From JADJOY01 sp046331705 [NCBI: bacterium] (GTDB taxonomy: Bacteria > JADJOY01), in the NCBI GenBank assembly GCA_046331705.1, contig JAXLQJ010000005.1, positions 186,001-250,000 on the forward strand: a stretch of 64,000 bases of DNA, read 5' to 3'. Below the pieces are notes generated by a model that was not told the DNA's origin, did no database searches, and worked only from the letters and a program-made list of their open reading frames with translations. The position numbers were made by a program, and so were the translations under genes. Positions within the stretch are counted from its first letter, which is position 1, and every line of letters starts with the position of its first letter. Below are positions 1 through 9,537 of the stretch, one piece after another.

Positions 1-1176
1 AGGAAAGATCGTGACCGAGGTCGCGCGCCACGCGCGCCCGCTCACGCCGCCGGTGGAGCGGAGCACGAAGCCGAGCGGGCCGACCGCGGGCACGCCGGCG
101 CGCTCGACTCGCTGGTCGCCGCAGCGAAGCCGCGCCTCGAAGGGGGCGGCCGGATCGAGGACCAACACGTTCGCGATCGTCGCTGCGTCGCTGGAAACAC
201 GCCAGCCGGTGAACGGCTCTCCATCGAGCGGCAGAGGAGCGTCCCCGCCGCGACCGTCGAGCACGGCGCGGCCACCGGCGCCCGTCAGCACCCGAAACGG
301 CGCCGCGTCCGCGCGCCACCAGCCGGAGAGCTCGATCGTGAGTCGACTCACCACGTAGTCGACGATCGCGGGCAGCTCGAGGCGCACGGGAAACGTGTAG
401 TGGTACGGGTAGAAACGCGCTTGCTGCGTGCTCTCGGCGGTGGTGCGACCGAAGGGTAACCGGACCCGGTAGCCGATCTCGCGCAGCACGACGATCGGGC
501 CGCCCTCGAGGTCGAGGAGCTCGGATACCAGATCGTCGCGATTGGTCTCGACGTCCACGCCGATCGCGATCAGCCGTGCCTGCGACGCGGACTCGAGACC
601 GGCGAAGACGTTCCGCCCATTCCCTCCGCAGCGGGGCATCACCGCCAGGGTCGCGAAGAGCGCGGGATCGTGCGCCTCGAACGCGATGTCGTAGCAGCGC
701 GCGGTGATGCGACGCGACTCGCGGGCGTAGAGCGTCGGCGCGAAATCGGCGCTCGCGTCCGATCCGACCGCATCCGGCGCCGTGCCGACGTAGAAGAAGC
801 CCCGCGCTTCGTCGAGTGGATCGCGCACGCGCACGGCGCGCAGGCCCGCCGCGCGGGCGGCGGGCGCCTCGCCGCCGATGCTCTCGGCGAGCACGACGGC
901 CGTCGGCACGGCACCCGGCAGCCGTTGCTGCGGCACCGCGATCCAGGCGTCGCCTTGGAACGCGAACACACGTTCTCCCGCACCGACCGGGGCGATCTCG
1001 ACGGGCTCGAAATAGCGCTCGGCGCGGATCGGCTCGAAGGAGGAGGAGGCCTCGCTCGTCGCGGCGCGCACGGACGGCGCGCTCGCGAGGCCGAGCGCGC
1101 CGAGCGCGCCGAGCACAGCGAGCAACGGGACGCCCGCAGCGGACGGCGCGCGCGGGCCACCGGCCCGCTCACTCAT
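1..1176 (-). CDS. Exported protein of unknown function (3' end outside window)
   Basis: An open frame starts at ATG 1176 and stays open to position 1, so at least 392 residues are encoded and the C-terminus is missing. The N-terminus looks like a Sec signal peptide: a short polar stretch, a Leu/Ala-rich core (LLAVLGALGALGLASA) and likely cleavage near residue 38. The mature part is mixed alpha/beta in character with scattered Cys and no motif I recognise. Its start overlaps the stop of the PAP2 gene by 8 nt (GGATGAGTGA), so the two are probably co-transcribed and translationally coupled. I do not recognise the family; a periplasmic or outer-membrane-associated role is inference from the signal peptide alone. 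Confidence 0.72.
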   Translation of the reverse strand, partial: MSERAGGPRAPSAAGVPLLAVLGALGALGLASAPSVRAATSEASSSFEPIRAERYFEPVEIAPVGAGERVFAFQGDAWIAVPQQRLPGAVPTAVVLAESIGGEAPAARAAGLRAVRVRDPLDEARGFFYVGTAPDAVGSDASADFAPTLYARESRRITARCYDIAFEAHDPALFATLAVMPRCGGNGRNVFAGLESASQARLIAIGVDVETNRDDLVSELLDLEGGPIVVLREIGYRVRLPFGRTTAESTQQARFYPYHYTFPVRLELPAIVDYVVSRLTIELSGWWRADAAPFRVLTGAGGRAVLDGRGGDAPLPLDGEPFTGWRVSSDAATIANVLVLDPAAPFEARLRCGDQRVERAGVPAVGPLGFVLRSTGGVSGRAWRATSVTIFP

Positions 1177-1891
1177 CCCAGCTCGCAACTCGCGCCGCCC
1201 GCCAGGCGCGCGCGGACGCGGCGAGCGAACGGCGGTAGACCAGCCACGCGAGCAGCGCGCCCGCCGGCACGTCCACCACGAAATGCCGCTTCACCAGCAC
1301 GGTGGAGACGGCGATCGCCGCCGTCGAGAGCCAGATCGGCGCGCGCCAGCGCGGGCAGGTGTCGTGGATGGAGAGCGCCGACCAGGTCGCGAGCGCCACG
1401 TGCAGGCTCGGAAAGGCGTTGAAGCCGTAGTCGGCGAAGAGCGCGTTCTTGCGGAGGATCCACTCGCCCGCGGCGTCCCCGAGCGGCGGATACGCCATCC
1501 GCGCCGGCAGCAGCACGAAGGTCGCGAAGCTCACGGCCAGCACCCCGGCGACCGCGCGTGTCGCCGTGACGAAGAGCCGCGCGTCGCGCGCCACGAGCGG
1601 TGGCAGCAGGATTTGGAGGTAGCAGAGCGCGTAGGCGTACGCCGCCGCCGGCACGTACGGCAACGCCGCATCGAGCGGCGTCGCGAGGTCGATTCCCGCA
1701 ACGCCGCCGCGCACCAGCAGTCTCGGGATGCCGAAGTAGCCGAGCCCGAAGAAGGTGGCGAGACCGATGCCCGCCGCGAGCGTGCGCGCACGACTGGGGC
1801 GGTCGCGCCGATCCGCGCCGCTCAGCCGCGGAGCTCCTCGAGCTTCGCCAGCACCTCGTCGACGTGGCCCGCGACCTTCACCTTGGGCCAC
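1169..1891 (-). CDS. PAP2-superfamily membrane phosphatase/phosphotransferase
   Basis: Predicted integral membrane protein of the type-2 phosphatidic acid phosphatase superfamily, which hydrolyses or transfers lipid-linked phosphate groups. The visible signature is PSLH at residues 161-164 (catalytic-type His164) and a following H-x3-D pair, His203 and Asp207 in KRHFVVD. At least five hydrophobic segments lie between residues 38 and 220. The layout resembles the PAP2_3 (inositol-phosphoceramide synthase-like) branch. The substrate cannot be read from sequence. The only in-frame ATG, at 1891, lies inside the upstream peroxiredoxin gene (70 nt overlap), and the first 30 or so residues are low-complexity, so the true start could be a CTG near 1825. 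Confidence 0.8.
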   Translation of the reverse strand: MAQGEGRGPRRRGAGEARGAPRLSGADRRDRPSRARTLAAGIGLATFFGLGYFGIPRLLVRGGVAGIDLATPLDAALPYVPAAAYAYALCYLQILLPPLVARDARLFVTATRAVAGVLAVSFATFVLLPARMAYPPLGDAAGEWILRKNALFADYGFNAFPSLHVALATWSALSIHDTCPRWRAPIWLSTAAIAVSTVLVKRHFVVDVPAGALLAWLVYRRSLAASARAWRAARVASWDE

Positions 1892-2289
1892 GACGCGCGC
1901 ACGACACCCTTCGGATCGAGCAGCACGGTGCTGCGGATGATTCCCATCATGCTGCGCCCGTACATCTTCTTCTCGCCCCAGGCGCCGTAGGCCTCGATCA
2001 TCTGCTTGTCGGGATCGCTGAGCAGCGGGAACGGCAGCTTCTGCGCCGCCGCGAACTTCTCGTGGGACTTGATCGAGTCCGCGCTCACGCCGTAGACGAG
2101 CGCGCCCGCCTTCTCGACGCGTTTCCAGTTGTCGCGGAAATCACAGGCTTCGGTGGTGCAACCGGGGGTCGAGTCCTTCGGGTAGAAGTAGAGCACGGCC
2201 CACTTGCCGGCGAGATCCTTCTTGCCGACCGTGCCACCGGTGTGCGCTGCGAGCTTGAAGTCGGGTGCGGCCTTGCCCACTTCCACCAT
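1822..2289 (-). CDS. bcp: Thioredoxin-dependent peroxiredoxin, Bcp/PrxQ type
   Basis: Cytosolic thiol peroxidase reducing H2O2 and organic hydroperoxides with thioredoxin as likely donor. At 155 aa it has the usual family length. The motif PGCTTEACDFRD gives peroxidatic Cys44 and resolving Cys49, the five-residue spacing of atypical 2-Cys Bcp proteins. The conserved Pro/Thr environment (YPKDSTPGCT) and later SDPDK and WGEKK..G..R segments are typical. A GGGAGG ribosome binding site lies about 8 nt before ATG 2289. It sits 93 nt downstream of tamB and overlaps the PAP2 gene, suggesting membership of an envelope-gene operon. Confidence 0.95.
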   Translation of the reverse strand: MVEVGKAAPDFKLAAHTGGTVGKKDLAGKWAVLYFYPKDSTPGCTTEACDFRDNWKRVEKAGALVYGVSADSIKSHEKFAAAQKLPFPLLSDPDKQMIEAYGAWGEKKMYGRSMMGIIRSTVLLDPKGVVRASWPKVKVAGHVDEVLAKLEELRG

Positions 2290-2382
2290 CGTCGATCCTC
2301 CCGGTTTCTGCGACCTCGATCGCGTCGTCTCTCGGCGGAGCTAAACCCGCCGGCCCGCGCCCCGCAAGCGCGTCGAGCCGCG

Positions 2383-5300
2383 TCAGCGGAACAGGAAGCG
2401 AAAGCGCACCTCGGCGCCGAAGGCCCCGTTCGATTGCGGCGTCGCCACCAGCAGCACGCGATCGAGAAGCTGATACTCGACGGCCACGGCGAGCGGCGCC
2501 TTGCCCTTGCCGCCGATCTCGTTGATGGCCCGCACGGTCATGCGATCGCCGAGCCGCTTGGCCACGCTCACGCGCGCGCCGCCGGTGGCGCTCTCCTCCA
2601 ACCCGAGCTCCTCGAGGCCGAGCGCTTCCTTCACCTTGTCGCCGCCCAGGAGGCTCACGGCCATGAGCGCGGGCCCCGTGATGCTGGTGCCGCCGGTGCC
2701 ACCCGACTGGAGCTCGGCCCGCGTCTTGCCGGTGGCGAGGAGGAAGACGATGTCGTCCTGCGGGTATTCCGGCGACGAGCTGAGCACCAACGCGAAGCCC
2801 TTGCTCACGGTACCGTCCAAGCTGATGAGCACGTCGACGCTGCCGCTGTCGCGGTCGATGGTGCTGCGCGTGACGATGTGGACGTCGGGATCGATCGCGA
2901 GGGGGTTCGAGAAGTCGATGGTCCCGGTGTCGAGGGCGAACGAGCGCCCGAAGAGCTTCACCGTGCCCTCGCCCACCCGCACTTGCCCGAGCACCTGCGG
3001 GCGCGCCGCCGTCCCTTTCACGTTCAGGTCGGCGGTCGCCGCCAGACGCGCGACGTTGTTGCGCACCAGCAGGTCCTCGCCGCTCGTCACCGCCACGTCG
3101 AGATGAATCGCGTCGAGGATCGCCGGAAGCTCGCTCGCCGAGGTGCGCGTCTTGCGACCGGGCGTCGCGATCGGCTTGATGACGTTCTGGAGAACCTCGA
3201 CGTCCCGTTCGTAGAGCGCCTCGTCGATCCGCACCTTGCCGGTCACGCGGAGGTCGTTGCGATCGCCAGCGACCGCGAGCCTACCGCTGGCCGCGGCGCG
3301 CACCGTCTTGGGCATGCGGTACGGCAGCGCGTGGAAGTCGATCTCGGATTCGGCGATCGAGACGTCTTCGAGGCTGCCGCTCGCCGACGCCGTGAGATCG
3401 CCGTCGCCCATTCGAAAGAACGCACGCGACAGGCTCCACGGCCGGCCGTCGAAGCGCGCCTCCACGCTCACGTCGCGCATCGCATCGGGGATGCCGCGGA
3501 TCGTCACCGAATCGACGCCCGCGGTTAGCACGCCGTGCACGTTCAGGTCGTCGCCGGCACGCACGATCCGACCGTCCCTGAGCACGATGCGGCCGCTGCC
3601 GATCTCGACTCCCTTGGCGACCCCATCGGCGAGCTTCGGGTCCAGCTCGAGCGCGACGTCGATCTCCTGCCGCGCGGGCGAGACGCGCCCGCCCACCTCC
3701 ACGAAGCCGTCGCCGAGCACGAGGCGCGCCCGATCGAGATCGAGCGTGCTGCCGTCGACGCGCGCGGTGCACGGCGCCGCCAGCGCGAGCTTCGCGTCCG
3801 CTCCCGCGATCTCGAACGCGTTCAACACCACGGTGCCCGACAGCGCCGCGGGGTCGTCGAGCGGTCCCGCGAGATCGGCATCGAAGGCCAGATAGCCGCT
3901 CGCGTCGCGGAACGGCGGCGGCAGCACGTCCTGGAAGCCCTTGAGCCCGGGGTCGAGCGGCAAGCGTCGCACGCGCGCCTGTGCCGAGAACCGTGATCCC
4001 GCGGCCAATCCGGTCTCCGCCGTGACCACGCCATCGCCAGGCAGCTTCACGCTGAGCGTGGCGTGCTGGCCATCGGCCTCGGCCTCGGCGACGAGATCGC
4101 CGATGGCGCGCTCGCGGAAGTAGAGATCGGTGGCGCTGATGTGCGCCTTGGCGACGGGTGCGCGCAGCGTGCCGCTGCTCGCCACCTGGATGTCGAGGGC
4201 ACCCGAGAGGTCCTGCTTGGTGAGGTCGCTCATCGCCTCGACGCGACCCCCTTCGCTGCGCAGGTTGAGGCCCAAGCGACCGTCGTGCTCGACGCTGCCG
4301 TACGCGACCAACCAGATGCCGTCGGCCGCCATGCGCACGTCGTTCACCCACACGTCGCCGCCGTCGAGCTTGACCAGGCCCGACATGTCCCAGAGCCGCC
4401 GGCCGTACGCGGTGGCCTCGCCACCGTCGATCCACAGCGTGCCGTAGAGCTTGGTGAGATCGCCCGCGGCGCCGAAGTCGAGCACGCGCAGATTCACGTC
4501 GATGGCGTTGCCCGGGGCGGGCGCGGGGGCAGCGGCTGGCGAGGACGCGTCCGCGGCGGCCGCGGCGACGGGCGCCGCCGACGCCCCCGGCACCAGCCGT
4601 ACCGCCAGGTCGCGACCGCTCACGAACGCCTTCGTCGCCGGGTCGCGAAGCGGTCCCTGGAACGACGCGCGAACCTCGAGCGAGCCCGAGCCCTGCGCCA
4701 GCATCGGCACGAACGGCCGCGCCACCGACACCACCTCGCCGAGAGCGAGCTTCCCCTCGACGTTCGCGTCGAGGGTGTGATCCTTGAGCCCCACGATGGC
4801 GCGTGCCGCGATGGTGCGATCGTCCAGGCCGGCGGCGGGCTGGCCGGCCGGCGTCAGCGGGACCAGCGCCAACGAGCCGTGGCCGTTCGCGCGTCCGCCC
4901 GCCAGCTCGATCTCGAACGGGGTGGTCTGGATCAGCGCCGCGCCATGGGCGCTCACCCGCAGCCCGTTCACCGTCGCCGCGCCATCCAGCTTGGTCAGGT
5001 CGGTGACGAGGCCACGCGCGCGGAAGCTCGCGTCCTCGATCGAGCCGTCGGCGTCGCGCGCGCCCACCAGCGCCAGGAACGGCTCGAGGTCGAGCTTGCG
5101 AATCGTGCCCGCCGCGTCCACCCGCAGCGAGTCGGTGTCGAACGTGCCTTTCGCCTCGATCGCGCTGCCGACGCCGAGCGCGACGTCGAGCTTCCCGAGC
5201 GTGCCGCCGGCGGTGAGCCAGCCGCCGCCCAGCGAGACTCCGGGGGCCGCGAGATCGTCGAAGGCGAGGCGCGCCTCGACGGCGTCGCCGTCGAGGCCGC

Positions 5301-6564
5301 CGTCGACGGCGAGCTTGGCGAGGCGCGCGCCGTGCAGCTCGGCCTCGGCGATCCCCGCCTTCGCCTGCAACCGCAGCGCGTCGAACGCGCCGGAAGCTCG
5401 CGCGTCGAGCGTGAGGCCCGCGCCGGTCAGCCCGATCCCGCCCGCCAGTGCGTCGGCGAGCGCGAGCGTTGGCGCCGATGCGCTCACCCGCACATCGGTG
5501 TTCGACCCGATCGCGTCGAAGCGACCCGCGGCATCGAAGGCGAGATCGCCGAAATGCCCCTTCACCGCCAGCTTCTCGTAGTCGGTGAACGAGCCCGAGG
5601 CCTGGCCTTCCAGCCCGAGGTCCTGACCGAGATACGCGCCGGAGAGCGAGGCGATGCCGATCGAGACTGCATCCGGCACCACGCCGTCGAGGGTGAGGTC
5701 GCCGGTGAGCGGCCCCGGCAGCTCGGGAACGTCGGCGAACGCCATCACGATCGGCTCCAGTCGCACGCGATCGAGATGCACCTTGGCGTGTGTCGCGAGG
5801 GTGAGCGGCTCGAAGGTGCCTTCGAGCACGTGCACGCCGCCTTCGGGGGTCGCGACGTCGACCCGCGCGACGCGCAGCACGTCGCCGTCGAGCGCCACGT
5901 CGATGGCGATGGGACCCACCTGGCCGCGCCCGTAGCGGGCCTCCACGATCCCGAGCTTGGCGTGCAGATCGGAGGGCTCGACCACGCCTCCCGCTTCCAG
6001 CGAGATCCCTTCGACCTCCAGATCGTCCCCGCCGCCGTGGTCGGCGAGCTCGAAATAGCCGTCGGCGAGATGGACCTCGCCCACCTCGATCCTGAGCGGT
6101 AGCGGCGGGATGAGATGGTCCTCGCCCGGAGGGATCGGCGGCTCCGGGATCTCCGGCTCGACCGGCGACGGCGCTCCCTTGCCCGGGGTGGGAGGCCACT
6201 GAAAGGTCCCGTCGTCGGCGAGGCCGAGGCGCACCCGCGGTTGCTCGATGGTCAGCGAGCGGACCCGCACGGCGAGCGGCGCGACGCTCGAGACCCGGTA
6301 TTCGAGGGCGAGCCGGCTCACGCGGATCCACGGCTCCTCGCCAGGCGTGCCGAAGGTGGCGTCGCGGATCTCGATGCGCCGCCCCAGATCGTGCGCCAGC
6401 AGGCCAACGTGCAGCTCGAACCCCACCAGCGGCAGCACCCGCGGCGCGAGCCAGGTGAGGAACGCGTCGTTGCCGAGCAGCACCGCGAGCAACGCGAGCA
6501 AGCCCGCGAACCCCAGCAAGAGCCAGGTCACGAGCCGCGCACCGCGGCGGAGCACGTTCTTCAT
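2383..6564 (-). CDS. tamB: Translocation and assembly module protein TamB (DUF490)
   Basis: Very large (1393 aa) inner-membrane-anchored protein predicted to span the periplasm and work with the TamA barrel encoded just upstream. TamB/AsmA-like proteins are implicated in outer-membrane protein assembly and phospholipid transport to the outer membrane. It has one N-terminal membrane segment (about residues 10-33, very Leu-rich), a long beta-rich repetitive body with many 'G-x-(hydrophobic)' strands, a low-complexity Ala/Pro patch in the middle, and a C-terminal DUF490-type region ending in a short FRFLFR tail. ATG 6564 overlaps the tamA stop by 1 nt (TGATG). An in-frame start at 6777 would add 71 Arg-rich residues lying inside tamA, so it was rejected. 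Confidence 0.92.
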   Translation of the reverse strand: MKNVLRRGARLVTWLLLGFAGLLALLAVLLGNDAFLTWLAPRVLPLVGFELHVGLLAHDLGRRIEIRDATFGTPGEEPWIRVSRLALEYRVSSVAPLAVRVRSLTIEQPRVRLGLADDGTFQWPPTPGKGAPSPVEPEIPEPPIPPGEDHLIPPLPLRIEVGEVHLADGYFELADHGGGDDLEVEGISLEAGGVVEPSDLHAKLGIVEARYGRGQVGPIAIDVALDGDVLRVARVDVATPEGGVHVLEGTFEPLTLATHAKVHLDRVRLEPIVMAFADVPELPGPLTGDLTLDGVVPDAVSIGIASLSGAYLGQDLGLEGQASGSFTDYEKLAVKGHFGDLAFDAAGRFDAIGSNTDVRVSASAPTLALADALAGGIGLTGAGLTLDARASGAFDALRLQAKAGIAEAELHGARLAKLAVDGGLDGDAVEARLAFDDLAAPGVSLGGGWLTAGGTLGKLDVALGVGSAIEAKGTFDTDSLRVDAAGTIRKLDLEPFLALVGARDADGSIEDASFRARGLVTDLTKLDGAATVNGLRVSAHGAALIQTTPFEIELAGGRANGHGSLALVPLTPAGQPAAGLDDRTIAARAIVGLKDHTLDANVEGKLALGEVVSVARPFVPMLAQGSGSLEVRASFQGPLRDPATKAFVSGRDLAVRLVPGASAAPVAAAAADASSPAAAPAPAPGNAIDVNLRVLDFGAAGDLTKLYGTLWIDGGEATAYGRRLWDMSGLVKLDGGDVWVNDVRMAADGIWLVAYGSVEHDGRLGLNLRSEGGRVEAMSDLTKQDLSGALDIQVASSGTLRAPVAKAHISATDLYFRERAIGDLVAEAEADGQHATLSVKLPGDGVVTAETGLAAGSRFSAQARVRRLPLDPGLKGFQDVLPPPFRDASGYLAFDADLAGPLDDPAALSGTVVLNAFEIAGADAKLALAAPCTARVDGSTLDLDRARLVLGDGFVEVGGRVSPARQEIDVALELDPKLADGVAKGVEIGSGRIVLRDGRIVRAGDDLNVHGVLTAGVDSVTIRGIPDAMRDVSVEARFDGRPWSLSRAFFRMGDGDLTASASGSLEDVSIAESEIDFHALPYRMPKTVRAAASGRLAVAGDRNDLRVTGKVRIDEALYERDVEVLQNVIKPIATPGRKTRTSASELPAILDAIHLDVAVTSGEDLLVRNNVARLAATADLNVKGTAARPQVLGQVRVGEGTVKLFGRSFALDTGTIDFSNPLAIDPDVHIVTRSTIDRDSGSVDVLISLDGTVSKGFALVLSSSPEYPQDDIVFLLATGKTRAELQSGGTGGTSITGPALMAVSLLGGDKVKEALGLEELGLEESATGGARVSVAKRLGDRMTVRAINEIGGKGKAPLAVAVEYQLLDRVLLVATPQSNGAFGAEVRFRFLFR

Positions 6565-9506
6565 CAGAACGGGTATCCGAACGAGAAGTGGAAGCCGACG
6601 CCGTCCGGAGCGGCGCCCGCCACCACCGGATAGCCCACGTCGAGACGCAACGGCCCCACCGGCGAGCGCAGCCGAATGCCGGCACCGGCGCCGACCTGGA
6701 ACTTGTCGATCGTCGCAGCGGCGATCGTCCGCGTGATCTCGCCGGCGTCGACGAAGAGCGCGCCCTCGAGCAACCACACCAGCGGGAAACGCAGCTCCAG
6801 GTTCCCCAGCAAGCGCGCGCCGCCGCCGAGTGGCTTGCCGTTCGAGTCGAGTGGCCCGATGCGATCCTCCTCGAAGCCGCGCACGGTGCTCGTGCCACCG
6901 GTGAAGAGCAGCTCGGGAGTCGGCACGACGGTGGTCGAGCCGTAGAGATCCACGTCCGTGAAGCGCACCGAGGCCACCGCGACGATGCCGTCCGCGAGCG
7001 TCTGGTAACGGCGCGCCTGCAGGTCGTAGCGCACGAAGTTGTCGTCGCTGAGGTACGCCCGCGACGAGAGCCCGATGCTCACGGACGCGAACGTGCCGCG
7101 CGTGGGATAGAGCAGATCGTCGCGGGAGTCGTAGGCGAGCGAGGGCGTGAGCAGCAGCTCGCGCGAGGTGCCCGGCTCGGGGGCATCGGGATCGTCGGCG
7201 ACCACGTTGCTGGTGTCGGTGAGCTCGTAGCCCACCTCGAACGCGGCCGTCAGGTCCCAGGGCAACGCGCGGCTCACGCTGCCGCCGACCCGGATCGAGC
7301 GCTGGTCGAAGGCCTCGAGATCCGTGTCCGAGTACGCCCCCGAGAGCGCTCCCTTGAAGCTCGAGCCGAAGAGACGCGGATCGGAGAGCACCACGGTGCT
7401 GCCCTTGTCACGCTGGCCGTAGGTGCCGTTGACCGTGAGCTTCTTGGCGCGGTCGAAGAGATTGAGCTGGCGGAAGGTGAAGCGACCGGAGGCGCCGCGG
7501 TCGGTGTCGTAGCCGAACCCCAGGTCGAGCTCGGTGCGCGGCCGCTCGCGAACCTGGACCTTCACCGGCACGTCGATCGGCTCGACGACGGCATCCGCGT
7601 GAGCGCTCACGTCGAGGCCGACGGGTGCCACCTGGATGGCGTCGAAGACCTCGAGGTCGCGCACGTTCTTCTGGGTATCGGCCAGGCCGCCGGGGGTGAG
7701 CAGGGCGCCCGGCTCGAGGGCGAAGGCGCGTTTCACGACACCCTTGCGTGTCTCGTTCGCGCCCAAGAGCACCAGATCCGTCACGCGGTAGAGCGGCCCC
7801 GGCGCGATCCGAAACGCGACCTCGGCGGCGCCTTCGGTCGGCTCTCCGCCGCCGGCGATCGGAGTGGGGACCAGCTCCACCGAGGCCTCGACCCGTGCCG
7901 CCAGGTAGCCGACGCTCTGCAGCTCCTTCTCGAGCGCGGCGGCGACGGCGTCGACGTCGACGGTGCGATAGAGATCGCCGGTGGCGGCCGTGAGCTTCGC
8001 CGCCACGAGGTCCGCGATGTCGGCGCGGCTCCCTTCGATCGACACGGTGCCGATCCGGTAGAGGGGGCCACGGTCGACGGGAAAGACCGCGACCACTCCC
8101 TCGTCCACCGACTCCATCCGCGCGATGCCGACGGTGGCCTCGGCGAAGCCGACGGACTTGTAGTAGTCGATCAGCGCACCGCGATCTTCTTCCAGCAGCG
8201 CCGACTGCCAACGCGGCGCGAGCAGCAGCCAGCGCGAGCGACCGCTGCCCAGCGCGTCCTGCGGCTTTAGCGCGACGGGCGCAGCGGGCGCGACTCGACT
8301 CGCATCGGCCGGGGCCGCGACCGGGGGCGGCTCGGCGCGCTTGCGGACGAAGCGCCGGCAGTCCTCGGGGTTCGCGTCCTCCTCGGCGCCGATCGCCGGA
8401 TCGTCGATGCACACCGCCGCCAACGACCGCTCCGCGCCCTCGCGAATCGTGTAGCGGACCCGCACGTCGTCGTCGTGCTCGACGCGCTCCTTCGCGACCT
8501 CGACGCTCGGGAAGCCCTTCGACTCGTAGAGCGCGCGGATCGCCTCGGCACCCTCCTCGACGAGGAAGATGCCGTAGCCACCCTCGCGAGCGAATGGCAG
8601 CACCTCGCGGAGGTCGTCCTCGTCGATGCTCTCGTTGCCGCTGAGCTCGACCGAGAGCTTCTTCCCCTGCCGCACGGTCACCGCCAGCGGCACGTGACCG
8701 TCGGCGTCGGCCGGGCCGGGCACGGCGTCGACGTGGACCCGCACGTAGCCGAGCTCGCGGTAGCGCGCTTCCAGCTTCTCGACGCGCTTCGTGAGATCGT
8801 CGCGGGTGAAGAAGATCCACGGACGGAGCGCCGAGCCCACCTCGTCGTCGGAGAGCGCGCTCGAGCCCGTGACGGTGATGGCTCCCACGCGCGTGAGCGA
8901 GCCGCGGCTACAGGGATAACGGATCGAGATCTCGCCGCCGTCGTCCGCGGATTCGGCCGAGCAGGTCGAGCCCTGGAAGCCGTTTTGCTCCATCAGCTTC
9001 GCGACGCGTTCGGCTTCCGCCGGCAACAGGCTCGGGTCGAACGCGTCGCCGGCGCGCATGCGCAGCGCCTTGAGCGCATCGCGCTCGAAGACCGGGAAGA
9101 TCCCCGCGAACTCGATCTCGCGGACCACCGGCTGGCGCGTGAGATCGAGCACCAGCACGTCGCCCGCGGGGCTCGGCTCCACGTGGAGCTCGCTGTGGCC
9201 GATGATCGGCAGCGACGCGAGGAAACGGCGCACCGCCGCCTCGGCCGTCGCGTCGAAGGGCGCGGCCATGCGAACCGGCAGCGAGCGGCGGATCTGCTCG
9301 GTGGGGATGCCGACGTCGGCGTCGATCCGGACGTCGACGATGACCGGAGGCGGCGCGCTCGCCGTCGGCGCGGCGGGAGCCGTCGCCTCCTCGCCGGGCG
9401 GAGCGGGAGCGGGCGGCTCCGCGCGGGCAACGTCCGCGCCGAGGCACGCGAGCGCGAGAACCGCCAGCCCCGCCCAGACGCGGGGTTTCAGCAGCTCGGG
9501 CGCCAC
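6564..9506 (-). CDS. tamA: BamA/TamA-family outer membrane protein (Omp85)
   Basis: Outer-membrane Omp85 barrel with a long periplasmic N-terminus, 980 aa. GTG 9506 gives a clean signal peptide (hydrophobic WAGLAVLALACLGA, cleavage near Ala29). Residues after about 60 contain several POTRA-like repeats with basic/hydrophobic strands, more than the three of enterobacterial TamA. The C-terminal third is the beta barrel, with the Omp85 signature (V)RGFEEDRIGPLD and an aromatic C-terminus (FGYPF). Adjacency and 1-nt overlap with tamB argue for a TamA role, although the POTRA-rich length is also BamA-like. Earlier in-frame starts up to 9794 lie inside the neighbouring CBM9-like gene in Arg/Ser-rich shadow sequence and were rejected. 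Confidence 0.9.
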   Translation of the reverse strand: MAPELLKPRVWAGLAVLALACLGADVARAEPPAPAPPGEEATAPAAPTASAPPPVIVDVRIDADVGIPTEQIRRSLPVRMAAPFDATAEAAVRRFLASLPIIGHSELHVEPSPAGDVLVLDLTRQPVVREIEFAGIFPVFERDALKALRMRAGDAFDPSLLPAEAERVAKLMEQNGFQGSTCSAESADDGGEISIRYPCSRGSLTRVGAITVTGSSALSDDEVGSALRPWIFFTRDDLTKRVEKLEARYRELGYVRVHVDAVPGPADADGHVPLAVTVRQGKKLSVELSGNESIDEDDLREVLPFAREGGYGIFLVEEGAEAIRALYESKGFPSVEVAKERVEHDDDVRVRYTIREGAERSLAAVCIDDPAIGAEEDANPEDCRRFVRKRAEPPPVAAPADASRVAPAAPVALKPQDALGSGRSRWLLLAPRWQSALLEEDRGALIDYYKSVGFAEATVGIARMESVDEGVVAVFPVDRGPLYRIGTVSIEGSRADIADLVAAKLTAATGDLYRTVDVDAVAAALEKELQSVGYLAARVEASVELVPTPIAGGGEPTEGAAEVAFRIAPGPLYRVTDLVLLGANETRKGVVKRAFALEPGALLTPGGLADTQKNVRDLEVFDAIQVAPVGLDVSAHADAVVEPIDVPVKVQVRERPRTELDLGFGYDTDRGASGRFTFRQLNLFDRAKKLTVNGTYGQRDKGSTVVLSDPRLFGSSFKGALSGAYSDTDLEAFDQRSIRVGGSVSRALPWDLTAAFEVGYELTDTSNVVADDPDAPEPGTSRELLLTPSLAYDSRDDLLYPTRGTFASVSIGLSSRAYLSDDNFVRYDLQARRYQTLADGIVAVASVRFTDVDLYGSTTVVPTPELLFTGGTSTVRGFEEDRIGPLDSNGKPLGGGARLLGNLELRFPLVWLLEGALFVDAGEITRTIAAATIDKFQVGAGAGIRLRSPVGPLRLDVGYPVVAGAAPDGVGFHFSFGYPF

Positions 9507-9537
9507 CGACCGCCGCGTGACGCGCGCAGCGCGGGCA

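Noticed and set aside
4063-6102. 679-codon plus-strand ORF inside tamB
   Set aside because: No signal peptide, motif or RBS; composition of an antisense shadow.
6565-6777. Earlier start for TamB at 6777
   Set aside because: Would add 71 Arg/Gly-rich residues inside tamA; ATG 6564 directly precedes the membrane anchor and overlaps the tamA stop.
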